This document shows, one piece after another, positions 52,494-61,825 of a stretch of DNA of 64,000 nucleotides. Position numbers and translations under genes: made by a program. The stretch comes from Bacillota bacterium (GTDB lineage: Bacteria; Bacillota; Clostridia; Clostridiales; Clostridiaceae): NCBI GenBank assembly GCA_023445445.1, contig JAEXLD010000096.1, positions 1 to 64,000 on the forward strand, written 5' to 3'. Within the stretch, counting starts at the first letter, position 1; each line of letters starts with the position of its first letter. The notes below the pieces were generated by a model. That model did no database searches. It was not told where the DNA came from and saw only the letters and a list, made by a program, of their open reading frames with translations.

Positions 52494-54046
52494 TGAACTT
52501 ATCTAGGAAAACCTTTCTATATAGTTCAATTCTTTCAGGAATGATTCTTTCAATAATACTAATTTATTTTATTGTTATGTTGCCATCTTTGTATATAGAT
52601 TATATAAACAAAAGTCATTATCAATCTATAAAGAAAATTCAAGAAGGCTATATTAAAGATGAAAATTATAATAATATATATTCACCAAATCCATCAGGGA
52701 CAATAAGTCTTAGAATACCTTCAAGTGGTAAGGAGATATTTGCATCCAATACATTTGGAACAGCAAAAATTACAATTGAAGATAATAATCTAGCTGAATT
52801 TATAGAGGATATTAGATATTATTCTAAAAATGTTAATGAAGCAAAGGAACTTGATAATTATGATATAAAGTTTATTGAATCCTTGAAAGATAGCTTTAAT
52901 ATGGAGGCTATTATTAAGGAGTTACCTGTGAAAATTGAATTTTTTAAAGGGAATAATAAAAATGTATTTAGTGAGGGGAAAAGTAAAATTAGTGTTGTTT
53001 CAGATGATACTATTATTTATGAGTTTAATAGCTTTGATGGTATAAATTATTATACAATTTTTTCTGCTATTACAATTGATAATGGGAATATAATAGTATC
53101 ATTATTATCTGTAATGACACCTAGAATAGGAGAAATAAGATCAATAGTATTTCAAAGTTTCCCAATGATTATATTAGTAATTCTATCAATTATATTAATA
53201 GCTACTCATTACTTTTCTAGAAAGATTATTATTCCTATAAGCAAGCTGGCAAACCATGCTGAATTTATAAAGAATAATAATATAAGAGAAGTATATCCCA
53301 TGGAAATCACAGGGGAAGATGAAATATCTTATTTAGGAAATACCCTAAATGACCTTTATACTAAATTAAATGAAAGCTTTAAGGCTTTAGAAGAAAAAAA
53401 CAAACAATTAGTTATTGAAAATAAGAGACAAGATGTCTTTTTAAGAGCATCTTCACATCAACTAAAGACACCAATTGCAGCAGCACTTTTACTTGTAGAT
53501 GGAATGATAGATGAGATAGGTAAATATAAAAATACAAAAGCATATTTACCAGAAGTTAAAACTCAACTGCAATCTATTAGAAAGATAGTAGATGAGATAC
53601 TAAATCTTAATAATAAAGCTGTAAATAAGAAGATGATTGACATAAAGGAATTAATAGATGAGATATTAAAAGAACATAAAATAGAAATAAGAGATAAATT
53701 AATAATAATAGAAAAACAATTAGAGAGTGTTATTAAAGAAACAGATTATCATTTAATATATAAAATTATTGATAACCTAATTACTAATGCTATATACTAC
53801 ACAGAAGATTCTAATATAACAATAAAGTTAACTAATGAAAGAATGGAAATTATTAATTATGGAGCTCATATAGATGAGGAACTTTTACCAAATATATTTG
53901 ATGCCTTTGTATCAGGAAATTCAAAAAATAGGGGCAGCGGCTTAGGGTTATATATAGCACAATATTATTCTAATTTACTAGGCTATAAGATAGAGGTAAG
54001 TAATATTAGTAATGGAGTAAAAGCCATATTATATTTTAACTTTTAG
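52493..54046 (+). CDS. Sensor histidine kinase
   Basis: 517 residues from the ATG at 52493, whose first base is the last base of the regulator's stop; the GGAGGGG site fits. Two membrane helices (about 10-30 and 218-240) flank an outside sensor domain of about 190 residues. A HAMP-like segment follows, then the H-box RASSHQLKTPIAAALL, the N-box IIDNLITNAIYY and the G-box NRGSGLGLYIAQYY. It phosphorylates the adjacent OmpR-type regulator. The ligand is unknown. Confidence 0.92.
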   Translation: MNLSRKTFLYSSILSGMILSIILIYFIVMLPSLYIDYINKSHYQSIKKIQEGYIKDENYNNIYSPNPSGTISLRIPSSGKEIFASNTFGTAKITIEDNNLAEFIEDIRYYSKNVNEAKELDNYDIKFIESLKDSFNMEAIIKELPVKIEFFKGNNKNVFSEGKSKISVVSDDTIIYEFNSFDGINYYTIFSAITIDNGNIIVSLLSVMTPRIGEIRSIVFQSFPMIILVILSIILIATHYFSRKIIIPISKLANHAEFIKNNNIREVYPMEITGEDEISYLGNTLNDLYTKLNESFKALEEKNKQLVIENKRQDVFLRASSHQLKTPIAAALLLVDGMIDEIGKYKNTKAYLPEVKTQLQSIRKIVDEILNLNNKAVNKKMIDIKELIDEILKEHKIEIRDKLIIIEKQLESVIKETDYHLIYKIIDNLITNAIYYTEDSNITIKLTNERMEIINYGAHIDEELLPNIFDAFVSGNSKNRGSGLGLYIAQYYSNLLGYKIEVSNISNGVKAILYFNF

Positions 54047-54164
54047 AATAGTAAGGCTTCTTTCTTTTATATGAAAGCTACAAATAATTTGCATATAATA
54101 TTCATAGGAAATTCATACCAAATAGATATAATGAATTTACAGAATAAAAGAAGGGGGCTATATA

Positions 54165-55064
54165 ATGATTACAATAAATAATTTAGAAGTTAAATATGGT
54201 AAAGAAACAGCTTTAGTGATTAAAACTCCAATTGTTTTTGAAAAAGGAGATAGAATAGGAATAATTGGTTCAAATGGTGCTGGGAAAACTACTTTAGTAA
54301 AGTCAATTTTAGGAATTACTCACTATAATGGATCTATTAATACAGCTTTGAAACCAGAGGAGATTGCAGCACATATGCAATTTAATAATTACGTTGAAAC
54401 TATGGCAGTTAAGTATATTATAGAAGCAATTTTAGATACAAAGATTAAAAATAATAAAAAATTAAAAGAGTTAATTGATTTTTTTGATTTTAATCCTTGC
54501 TTAAATAAGAAGTACAAAGCACTTTCAGGAGGGCAAAAGCAAAGATTAACTATAATATTAGTATTAATTCAAGATTCTCCTTTAACATTCTTTGATGAAG
54601 TTACATCTGGTCTTGACTTTGAAACAAGGCAACAATTAATGAATAAGATTGAAGAATGGTATAAAAATAAAAATACAACAATTTGTATAGTATCTCATTA
54701 TTATGAGGAGTTAGAAAAGTTAACTAACAAAATACTAATATTAGAAAAGGGTAGAGTTATTGATTTTGGAAGGAAAGAAGATCTTTTTGAAAAGTATTGT
54801 GGAAAATCAATAATAATCTTAGAAAATACAAATAAAAATAGAGAAATAACAAGGGATTTCAGAAAAGTAGAAGCCCCTAAGCATTTAATTGCCATTTCTT
54901 GTTTAGATATAGATGAAGAAGTAGAAGTATCAAATATATTAATTAAAAGTGATATAAATTTTAAAAGAAGTAATTCAGATATAGAAATTATGAGTATTAA
55001 TGCAAAGGTTAAAAATGGAGTATATAGTGAGGAGGCTGAGAAGGTTGAAAGTAAAATTAGTTAG
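54165..55064 (+). CDS. ABC transporter ATP-binding protein
   Basis: 299 residues. The Walker A loop is GSNGAGKTT, the signature LSGGQKQRLTIIL and the Walker B LTFFDEVTSGLD, the drug/antibiotic export type. After the ATPase core (to about residue 215) there is an 80-residue C-terminal extension. It overlaps the start of its permease gene. Its place downstream of a two-component system suggests inducible export or resistance; the substrate is unknown. Confidence 0.9.
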   Translation: MITINNLEVKYGKETALVIKTPIVFEKGDRIGIIGSNGAGKTTLVKSILGITHYNGSINTALKPEEIAAHMQFNNYVETMAVKYIIEAILDTKIKNNKKLKELIDFFDFNPCLNKKYKALSGGQKQRLTIILVLIQDSPLTFFDEVTSGLDFETRQQLMNKIEEWYKNKNTTICIVSHYYEELEKLTNKILILEKGRVIDFGRKEDLFEKYCGKSIIILENTNKNREITRDFRKVEAPKHLIAISCLDIDEEVEVSNILIKSDINFKRSNSDIEIMSINAKVKNGVYSEEAEKVESKIS

Positions 55065-55845
55065 AGCTAATTTAGTTAAGTATGAGTTCAGAAATTTAGT
55101 AGGAAATGTATTTTCAATAATATTTGGAGTTTTCTTCCCAATACTTATGTCTATATTTCTAGGGACTATAATTGGTGGGCAAGTTCCTGAAGAAGCAAGA
55201 GAAGCTGTTGTAACAAATATATTTATAAGTAATAGTTTAATGATACCACTAGCTACTGTGTTTATAGGATATTCAGCAACCTTTTCACAAGAACTTGAAA
55301 ATAATATACCTCTCCGTTTTAGATTATTTGGATTTAGAGAAGAAAGCTTAGTTGCTTCTAAGATAGTTGCATATTTAATATTTTTGACTATATCACTATG
55401 CATATACACAATAGCAGGTTTCTTAACTTTAAAAATACAAGTACCATCCTTTACTTCAGCAATTATTTTAATTGGCTCCTTATATTTACTTTCTATTATA
55501 TTTTTTGCTATAGCTCATGGTATTTCACTACTTATAAAGAAGTTTGGACCAACTTATGCTATAACAATGACTCTTTACTTTTCAATTATGATTTTAAGTG
55601 GAATGTTTGGAGTACAAGCAAAGGATTTTCCAGAACCACTTATGAAATTTGCTTATCTTCTTCCTACAACTTATATAGCAAGTGAATTTGTTGATTTTTG
55701 GCAAAAGGGAAGTTATAATTTTATGCCATATATACAATCATTAGTATTATTTACAGCTATAGCATTTATAATATTATTCATAGCTATAAGTAAAAACTCT
55801 AGATATAGTAATGGAAATAAAGTATCTTTAAATAAGAAAATATAA
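55045..55845 (+). CDS. ABC-2 type transporter permease
   Basis: 266 residues, about six membrane helices, of the ABC-2 exporter type (VKYEFRNLVGNVFSIIFGVF near the N-terminus, LSGMFGV and FPEPLMKFAYLLPTTYIA near the end). I chose the TTG at 55045, nine bases behind AGGAGG and inside the ATPase gene, over an earlier ATG at 55000 with no ribosome site. It completes the exporter begun by the ATPase gene. A terminator follows at 55853. Confidence 0.85.
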   Translation: MKVKLVRANLVKYEFRNLVGNVFSIIFGVFFPILMSIFLGTIIGGQVPEEAREAVVTNIFISNSLMIPLATVFIGYSATFSQELENNIPLRFRLFGFREESLVASKIVAYLIFLTISLCIYTIAGFLTLKIQVPSFTSAIILIGSLYLLSIIFFAIAHGISLLIKKFGPTYAITMTLYFSIMILSGMFGVQAKDFPEPLMKFAYLLPTTYIASEFVDFWQKGSYNFMPYIQSLVLFTAIAFIILFIAISKNSRYSNGNKVSLNKKI

Positions 55846-55852
55846 TAATTAT

Positions 55853-55890
55853 GCCTGTAGAGATATAATATCTTTATAGGCTTTATTTTT
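55853..55890 (+). terminator. Terminator of the ABC-2 exporter genes
   Basis: The arms 55853-55865 and 55869-55881 form a 13-bp stem with two wobble pairs and a short loop, followed by a T-rich tract. Confidence 0.75.
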
Positions 55891-56045
55891 GCATTTTACT
55901 TGTAACATTATGTTAATTTAAAAAAATAAATGATTTAATTGCTTTTAAATGTTATAATCATTAGACGTAATGTTAATATTGATATGTAGGGGATAATAAA
56001 ATAATTCGAGTATCAATTGGCAATTTTAAAAAAGTGGGTGTTTAA

Positions 56046-58082
56046 ATGTCAAATAACAGATTTTTACCAATCAGTAAAGAAGATATGAAAGAGCGTGGCT
56101 GGGAACAATGTGACTTTATTATAGTAACAGGGGATGCCTATATAGATCACCATAGCTTTGGAACAGCAATTATTTCTAGAGTTTTAGAGGACGCAGGATA
56201 TAAAGTTGGTATAATCCCACAACCAGATTGGCATAGTACAGAAGATTTTATGAAGCTTGGAAGACCAAGACTTGCCTTCTTAGTTAATGGTGGAAATATG
56301 GACCCTATGGTTAACCATTATACTGTAAGCAAAAGAAGAAGGGAAAAAGATCTTTATACTCCTGGTGGAAAAATGGGGGCAAGACCAGATAGAGCAACAA
56401 TAGTTTATTGTAATAAAATAAGAGAAGCCTATAAAAATATAAATATAGCTATAGGTGGAATAGAAGCAAGTTTAAGAAGACTAGCACACTATGATTATTG
56501 GGACAACAATGTGAGAAATTCAATAATTATAGATAGTGGTGCTGATTTGCTAATATATGGAATGAGTGAAAAGCAAATAGTAGAAGTTGCAAATGCATTA
56601 AATGATGGATTTGAAGCTAAATACATAAGACACGTTAATGGTACAACATATACTATAGATTCCTTAGATGAAATTTATGGTGATTATAAATTATTACCTT
56701 CAAGAGAAGAAGTTACTAAGGATAAAATGAAGTATGCAGAGGCTTTTAAAATCCAATATGAAGAACAAGACCCTGTAAGAGGAAAGGTCCTTGTACAAAA
56801 GCATGGAGATAGATATGTAGTTTGTAATACTCCAGAAATGCCACTTACAAGGGAAGAATTAGACAAGGTTTATGCACTTCCATATACTAAAGAATCTCAT
56901 CCTATATATGATGAATTTGGTGGAATAGCAGCTTTAGAAGAAGTTAAATTTAGTTTAGTAAGCTCAAGAGGATGCTTTGGAAACTGCTCATTTTGTGCTA
57001 TTACCTTCCATCAAGGAAGAGCTGTTCAAAGTAGAAGTGAAGCTTCAATATTAGAAGAAGCTGTTGAAATAACTAATCTTAAGGACTTTAAGGGATATAT
57101 TCATGATGTTGGAGGTCCAACTGCAAACTTTAGAAAGCCAGCTTGTAAGACACAGCTTACTATAGGTGCATGTAAATCTAAGCAATGCTTAACTCCAAAG
57201 CCATGTAAAAACCTAATAGTAGACCATAGTGAATTCTTAGAATTACTAAGAAAGATAAGAAAACTTCCTAAAGTAAAGAAAGCCTTTGTTCGTTCAGGAT
57301 TAAGATATGATTACATAATGGCAGATAAGAATGATACTTTCTTTAGAGAACTAGTTGAGCACCATGTTAGTGGTCAATTAAAAGTTGCGCCAGAGCATGT
57401 TGCAGCAAATACACTAAAATATATGGGTAAGCCTTCTGGTGATACTTATGATAGATTTAGAGAAAAGTTCTTTAAGATTAACAAGCAATTAGGTAAGGAA
57501 CAATATTTAATTCCATATCTAATGTCAAGCCATCCAGGAAGTGGTTTATATGAAGCAATAGAACTAGCTGAATATTTAAGAGATACAAAATATCAGCCAG
57601 AGCAAGTTCAAGACTTTTATCCAACTCCAGGAACTTTATCAACAGCTATGTTCTATACAGGAATAAATCCACTAACAGGAGAAGAGGTATATATTCCAAA
57701 GACGAGAGAAGAAAAGGCTATGCAAAGAGCACTCCTTCAATTTAAAAATCCTAAGAACTATAATTTAGTTCATGATGCTTTAGTTAAGGCTGGAAGAGAA
57801 GATTTAATTGGTAATGGACCTAAGTGCTTAATTAAATCTAAGGCTGATAGATATATGGCTAAGATAAAGAAAGAAGAAGCTATAGCAAGAGGAAGTTCAA
57901 GTAGAGGTAAACAAGGCTCTAAGTCTAAATCTTCTTCAAAGTCAGCATCAAAAAATAATAGCAAATCAAACTCAAAGTCAGCAAATAGCAAAGCTACATC
58001 AAAAGGAAAGTTTGGAGATTTTAAAGGTAAGAGTTCTAAACCGAAAAATAATAAGAGTAATAATAAAAGACAAGGAAGATAG
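56046..58082 (+). CDS. YgiQ-family radical SAM protein
   Basis: 678 residues. It begins with the YgiQ N-terminal domain (MKERGWEQCDFIIVTGDAY), then a radical SAM core with the iron-sulfur motif SRGCFGNCSFCAI (CxxxCxxC). Long conserved segments such as DVGGPTANF and APEHVAANTLKYMG match the family. The last 70 or so residues are a Ser/Lys/Asn-rich low-complexity tail, probably flexible or nucleic-acid binding. The biochemical role of YgiQ proteins is not established. The stop codon is fused to a palindromic repeat (TAGGTGC). Confidence 0.93.
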   Translation: MSNNRFLPISKEDMKERGWEQCDFIIVTGDAYIDHHSFGTAIISRVLEDAGYKVGIIPQPDWHSTEDFMKLGRPRLAFLVNGGNMDPMVNHYTVSKRRREKDLYTPGGKMGARPDRATIVYCNKIREAYKNINIAIGGIEASLRRLAHYDYWDNNVRNSIIIDSGADLLIYGMSEKQIVEVANALNDGFEAKYIRHVNGTTYTIDSLDEIYGDYKLLPSREEVTKDKMKYAEAFKIQYEEQDPVRGKVLVQKHGDRYVVCNTPEMPLTREELDKVYALPYTKESHPIYDEFGGIAALEEVKFSLVSSRGCFGNCSFCAITFHQGRAVQSRSEASILEEAVEITNLKDFKGYIHDVGGPTANFRKPACKTQLTIGACKSKQCLTPKPCKNLIVDHSEFLELLRKIRKLPKVKKAFVRSGLRYDYIMADKNDTFFRELVEHHVSGQLKVAPEHVAANTLKYMGKPSGDTYDRFREKFFKINKQLGKEQYLIPYLMSSHPGSGLYEAIELAEYLRDTKYQPEQVQDFYPTPGTLSTAMFYTGINPLTGEEVYIPKTREEKAMQRALLQFKNPKNYNLVHDALVKAGREDLIGNGPKCLIKSKADRYMAKIKKEEAIARGSSSRGKQGSKSKSSSKSASKNNSKSNSKSANSKATSKGKFGDFKGKSSKPKNNKSNNKRQGR

Positions 58083-58127
58083 GTGCTGTCGCACCAATGT
58101 AAAATGAATAATTCTACATTTTACATT
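58082..58127 (+). repeat. Double-hairpin dispersed element after the YgiQ gene
   Basis: The first hairpin is GGTGC-TGTC-GCACC (58082-58095). The second has perfect 11-bp arms, 58096-58106 and 58117-58127 (AATGTAAAATG and its complement), with a ten-base loop. It fills almost the whole gap to the alarmone synthetase gene. Relatives are at 51352-51401 and, for the core, at 17949-18025. Confidence 0.7.
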
Positions 58128-58146
58128 CTTAATAGGGGAAGGATAA

Positions 58147-58950
58147 ATGAAGAAAAGTTTTAATATAGATGAATTTTTATTGAAATATCCACATTCAGAA
58201 GAAAAAATTAAAACCAATAACATAGATATTAATGTTTTAAGTGATATATATAATAATTTTGTAGATTATGAAGTTTCTTACGAAAATCATGCAGACTTTA
58301 TTTCAAACATTTTACGTTCAGAGCCAATAATTCATACTGTAAAATCAAGAATAAAGGACCCAGATAGATTAATTGAAAAAGTAATAAGAAAAACAGAAGA
58401 TAGACAATTAAAGTATGGTAAGGACTTTCAATTGACTTTAGATAATTATAAAAATGAAATAAACGACTTAATTGGAATTAGAGTTATCCATATTTTCAAA
58501 GACCAATGGCAGGATATTCATGAGTTTATAACTAAGACTTGGAGTGTTATTGAAGTAACTGCAAATGTAAGAGAGGGAGATAACACTAAAAAGTTTGAAG
58601 AACTTGGTATAGAAGTTAGATCCAGAATATCAGGATATAGATCAGTTCACTACTTAGTAGAGTTTTATCCAACTAATGAAAAAGTTATAGCAGAAATTCA
58701 AGTTAGAACAATATTTGAAGAAGGATATGGAGAAATAGATCATAGACTAAGATATTCACACTCAGAAATACCAGAAATTCTAAAGTCCAATCTACTTTTA
58801 TTTAATAGAATAGCAGGTAGTGCGGATGAAATGGCTTCTTTGATTAATGATTTAAGTAAAGAGTACTTTACTAAAGAAAATGAACTTCTAAAAATAATTG
58901 AAGAGCAAAAAGAAGAAATTGAAAGATTGAAGATATTAAATAAAGAGTAA
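58147..58950 (+). CDS. Small alarmone synthetase (RelA/SpoT synthetase domain only)
   Basis: 267 residues. The RelA/SpoT nucleotidyltransferase domain shows VKSRIKDPDRLIEK, DLIGIRVIHIFKDQW, RISGYRSVHYLVEF and EIQVRTIFEEGYGEIDH. There is no HD hydrolase domain and no TGS/ACT regulatory part, so it is a small synthetase of (p)ppGpp rather than a full Rel. A coiled C-terminal helix (NELLKIIEEQKEEIERLKIL) may drive oligomerisation. It lies 19 bases after the double-hairpin element. A terminator at 58984 ends it. Confidence 0.9.
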   Translation: MKKSFNIDEFLLKYPHSEEKIKTNNIDINVLSDIYNNFVDYEVSYENHADFISNILRSEPIIHTVKSRIKDPDRLIEKVIRKTEDRQLKYGKDFQLTLDNYKNEINDLIGIRVIHIFKDQWQDIHEFITKTWSVIEVTANVREGDNTKKFEELGIEVRSRISGYRSVHYLVEFYPTNEKVIAEIQVRTIFEEGYGEIDHRLRYSHSEIPEILKSNLLLFNRIAGSADEMASLINDLSKEYFTKENELLKIIEEQKEEIERLKILNKE

Positions 58951-58983
58951 ATATAAGTTTATTTATAAACTAGGTTAAATTTT

Positions 58984-59024
58984 AACTCCAAGTAGAATAA
59001 CTATGTCTACTTGGAGTTTGTTTT
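58984..59024. terminator. Terminator between convergent genes
   Basis: The arms 58984-58996 and 59006-59018 are a perfect 13-bp inverted repeat with a nine-base loop and a T-rich 3' side on the plus strand. The right arm contains the stop codon of the minus-strand gene at 59007. Confidence 0.8.
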
Positions 59025-59219
59025 ATTATTTAACTTTTTTTCTTTTAGATACATTTTCCAAAGACTAATACATGGCAGAACACTTATTGATAAACAAATG
59101 TAAGGATATATTGTAAATTCATCTAAGATACTCACAACTAATAAAAACACTAACGTAAGTAATGCAAGAGAAGTTATTGTTATTGAAACTATTTTAAGTG
59201 CTTTAGCTCTATCGCTCAT
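59007..59219 (-). CDS. Small membrane protein, 70 residues
   Basis: Two hydrophobic helices (about 10-31 and 38-54) with a basic C-terminus. The ATG at 59219 has AAAGGAGGAAAAT upstream on the minus strand. No family recognised. It is the first of three consecutive small membrane protein genes on this strand. Confidence 0.55.
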   Translation of the reverse strand: MSDRAKALKIVSITITSLALLTLVFLLVVSILDEFTIYPYICLSISVLPCISLWKMYLKEKKLNNKTNSK

Positions 59220-59304
59220 TATTTTCCTCCTTTTATAATTAACTTGTAGTTATTTTTTCTTAATATAATAACATTTAAAATATCTGTTTTAAAAAATTTG
59301 AGAA

Positions 59305-59643
59305 TTACATAGATGAACTCCATTTTCCTATTTTCTTTTGATTATTTGCTATTTTTATAATTGTTCCGCTAAATATCAATATTAAACCAATTATGTTTAT
59401 AAGTAATTGTATTTTTACACCTAAATTATTTAAGTTTTTAGAAAGTGTAAAACAATAAAAGCCAATAGCTGAAGTTACATCTCCCAAGAAGTGAATCTTA
59501 CGCCAGGATTTTAATGCTGATCCTTCTAATTTTTTCTTTGCAAAAATAGGTGTATGTTTTTCTAAAAGAATAGATATACCTTGAATTAATAAAATAATAC
59601 TAAGTAAACTAAACCAACTAGAGATAGATTTAATAAAATTCAT
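59305..59643 (-). CDS. Small membrane protein, 112 residues
   Basis: Three hydrophobic helices (about 8-27, 52-68 and 75-100). The segment GSALKSWRKIHFLGDVTSAIG between helices suggests a cytoplasmic loop. AGGAGTTAATT precedes the ATG on the minus strand. No family recognised. Confidence 0.55.
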   Translation of the reverse strand: MNFIKSISSWFSLLSIILLIQGISILLEKHTPIFAKKKLEGSALKSWRKIHFLGDVTSAIGFYCFTLSKNLNNLGVKIQLLINIIGLILIFSGTIIKIANNQKKIGKWSSSM

Positions 59644-59728
59644 ATCAATTAACTCCTATAAAATTAAATTTTTACCTTATTTACATAATTACTAATTAAT
59701 GATTGTTTTATATACGTATTATAGATTA

Positions 59729-59971
59729 TTAAATTAAAAACAATTTTATAATGAAATTAAATATGCTAGAAATTATAGATAAAGATATTACAGCTATCAT
59801 TGTTTTAATAATTTTTAATGAATCTTTTTCTATAGGTTCTGGAGTTATATCATCAGGATTCATTTTCTTTAATTCTTTTAGTATTTTTATTGTTTTAATA
59901 AATTGAGGAATACCTACAAATAATGCTATTACAATACATATAATAGAAATTATCTTAAGTAAATTTATCAT
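59729..59971 (-). CDS. Small membrane protein, 80 residues
   Basis: Two hydrophobic helices (about 4-24 and 55-78) flank a charged loop containing KKMNPDDITPEPIEKD. AGGAGGATAGG precedes the ATG on the minus strand. No family recognised. The three small genes 59007-59971 are probably one minus-strand group. Confidence 0.55.
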   Translation of the reverse strand: MINLLKIISIICIVIALFVGIPQFIKTIKILKELKKMNPDDITPEPIEKDSLKIIKTMIAVISLSIISSIFNFIIKLFLI

Positions 59972-60185
59972 TTCCTATCCTCCTATGAAGCTTGTAGAAA
60001 TATTAAAGTGTATTTATTTTGAAAATATAAAATTATAAATTAATAATATCATATTTACAAAAAAAGTAAATAATCTAGACTTTCAATATATTAAACAACA
60101 CTATTTAATAATACTAAGAATATTTTAGGCACTTAGGGAAAAAATACTAAGTATGATTTAAAATATTGAAAGAAGGTGTTTCACT

Positions 60186-61367
60186 ATGTCATTAGAAAGT
60201 ATGATTATTAAAAAGTATTTTAAAAACAATAATGCAGTACCTTTTAAGGTTATATTTAAAGATGGTAAAGAGTTAAATATAGATAAGGGAGAGCCTAAGT
60301 TTGTTATTAAAGTAAATGGAAGTATAGATAAAAAATCATTGCTTACTAGTACATCTTTAGCTTTAGGGGAAGCCTATATGGATAAGGTATTAGATATGGA
60401 AGCTGGAGACTTATATGATGCTTTAGATATTGTAATGGGAAGCTTAGAAGAGTTTAATGTTAATGAAGGTGTATTAAGTAAATTAATACATTCATCAACT
60501 TCTAAAAGAAATCAAAAGAAAGAAGTAACATCACATTATGATATAGGAAATGATTTTTATGAGCTTTGGCTAGATGAAACTATGAGCTACTCTTGTGCAT
60601 ATTTTAAAAATGAAGAAGATACATTATATGAAGCACAAAAAAATAAAGTTGAATATATTTTAAAGAAATTACAACTTAAAGAAGGGATGAGTTTGCTAGA
60701 TATAGGCTGTGGTTGGGGATATTTATTAATTGAAGCTGCTAAGAAATATAAGATACATGGAGTTGGAATAACTTTAAGTGAACAACAATATTTAAAATTT
60801 AAGGAAAGAATTAAAGAAGAAAATTTAGAAGATTATTTAAGCGTTCAATTAATGGACTATAGAGACTTGGAAAAGAGCAACTTAGAGTTTGACAGAGTTG
60901 TAAGTGTAGGAATGCTAGAACATGTTAGTCGAGATAATTATGAGCTTTTCTTTAAGAATGTAGATGCAGTATTAAAGGCGCAAGGACTATTTTTATTACA
61001 TTATATTAGTGGAAGAAAAGAAAGCTCAGGAGATCCATGGATTAAAAAATACATATTCCCAGGGGGCGTAATTCCAAGCCTTAGAGAAATAATACATATA
61101 GGAAGTGAATTTAGTTATTACACCTTAGATGTAGAAAGCTTAAGAAGACATTATGTAAAAACATTACTTTGTTGGTATAAGAATTATAAAAATAATATAG
61201 ATGAGATTTCAAAAAACTTTGATGAAAGGTTTATTAGAATGTGGGAGTTATATTTATCTTCTTGTGCGGCATCCTTTAATAATGGAATGATTGATTTACA
61301 TCAAATAGTATTTTCAAAAGGAAATAATAACAATTTAGAAATGACTAGGGATTATTTATATAGATAA
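60186..61367 (+). CDS. cfa: Cyclopropane-fatty-acyl-phospholipid synthase family methyltransferase
   Basis: 393 residues, the usual Cfa length. After an N-terminal lipid-binding domain comes SHYDIGNDFYELWLDETMSY, the SAM-binding motif LDIGCGWGYLLIEAA, and the conserved MLEHVSRDNY and FPGGVIPSL segments. It adds a methylene from SAM across unsaturated acyl chains of membrane phospholipids. It is not an O-methyltransferase and is far from the PKS genes. AAGGTGTTTCAC precedes the ATG. Confidence 0.92.
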   Translation: MSLESMIIKKYFKNNNAVPFKVIFKDGKELNIDKGEPKFVIKVNGSIDKKSLLTSTSLALGEAYMDKVLDMEAGDLYDALDIVMGSLEEFNVNEGVLSKLIHSSTSKRNQKKEVTSHYDIGNDFYELWLDETMSYSCAYFKNEEDTLYEAQKNKVEYILKKLQLKEGMSLLDIGCGWGYLLIEAAKKYKIHGVGITLSEQQYLKFKERIKEENLEDYLSVQLMDYRDLEKSNLEFDRVVSVGMLEHVSRDNYELFFKNVDAVLKAQGLFLLHYISGRKESSGDPWIKKYIFPGGVIPSLREIIHIGSEFSYYTLDVESLRRHYVKTLLCWYKNYKNNIDEISKNFDERFIRMWELYLSSCAASFNNGMIDLHQIVFSKGNNNNLEMTRDYLYR

Positions 61368-61400
61368 TTTTATAAAAATAAAAGTATAAAGATTTGAATT

Positions 61401-61440
61401 ATTAAACTTACTGTTTATATAAATAGTAAGTTTAATTTTG
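61401..61440 (+). terminator. Terminator of the cyclopropane synthase gene
   Basis: The arms 61401-61412 and 61425-61436 are a perfect 12-bp inverted repeat with a 12-base loop, followed by TTTTG. The rest of 61368-61825 is very AT-rich, with the promoter described next and no gene. Confidence 0.8.
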
Positions 61441-61651
61441 TATTGTAAGAAAAAATATAAAAAAATTATAAAAAAAATTAAGGATATATTTAGAAATATT
61501 TTTAGAAAATTTAAAAATATATTTATTTAATATATAAAAAAACACAGAATTATATAAATGAAATTTAAAAATAAAGTAATAATAAGTTGTTTTTAGAAAT
61601 TTTAATGTTGAAAAATAGTACAAAAATAGTATTATAATGGTATTAAATTTA

Positions 61652-61667
61652 TGTGAAAAGTTTGACA
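61652..61667 (+). promoter_or_regulatory. Operator-like palindrome overlapping the -35 box
   Basis: TGTGAAAAGTTTGACA is a near-palindrome (outer seven bases match at six positions) that includes the TTGACA box. The form recalls catabolite-repression (cre-like) sites, which would suit a sugar PTS, but it lacks the central CG of the consensus. Confidence 0.35.
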
Positions 61668-61691
61668 TTAAAGAAAAATGTAGGTTATAAT
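61662..61691 (+). promoter_or_regulatory. Sigma-A type promoter of the mannose PTS operon
   Basis: TTGACA (61662-61667) and TATAAT (61686-61691), both perfect consensus boxes, are 18 bases apart. They lie about 135 bases before the first PTS gene. No sigma-54 (-24/-12) box was seen, although many mannose PTS operons use one. Confidence 0.7.
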
Positions 61692-61825
61692 TCTAATAGT
61701 TTAATTCCTAACAGTTAGTACATTAAAATGTTTTCAGACTATATGTAAATAAGATAATGTATTTTAAATAATGCGCATTAAATAGGAGTGAGGTTTAAAC
61801 TGAGATTTAAAGAGGGGGAGAAAAG

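Noticed and set aside
54975..55409. A 144-codon minus-strand frame over the ABC-2 permease
   Set aside because: It is a shadow of a typical membrane permease gene and has no motif of its own.
55398..55685. A 95-codon plus-strand frame within the ABC-2 permease
   Set aside because: It lies in another frame of a clear permease gene and encodes a biased, motif-free protein.
60186..61367. Cyclopropane synthase as the missing O-methyltransferase for methoxymalonyl-ACP
   Set aside because: Its motifs are those of lipid cyclopropane synthases, and it is over 20 kb from the extender-unit genes.
61441..61825. A sigma-54 promoter for the mannose PTS operon
   Set aside because: No TGGCAC-N5-TTGC pattern was found upstream; a good sigma-A promoter is present instead.
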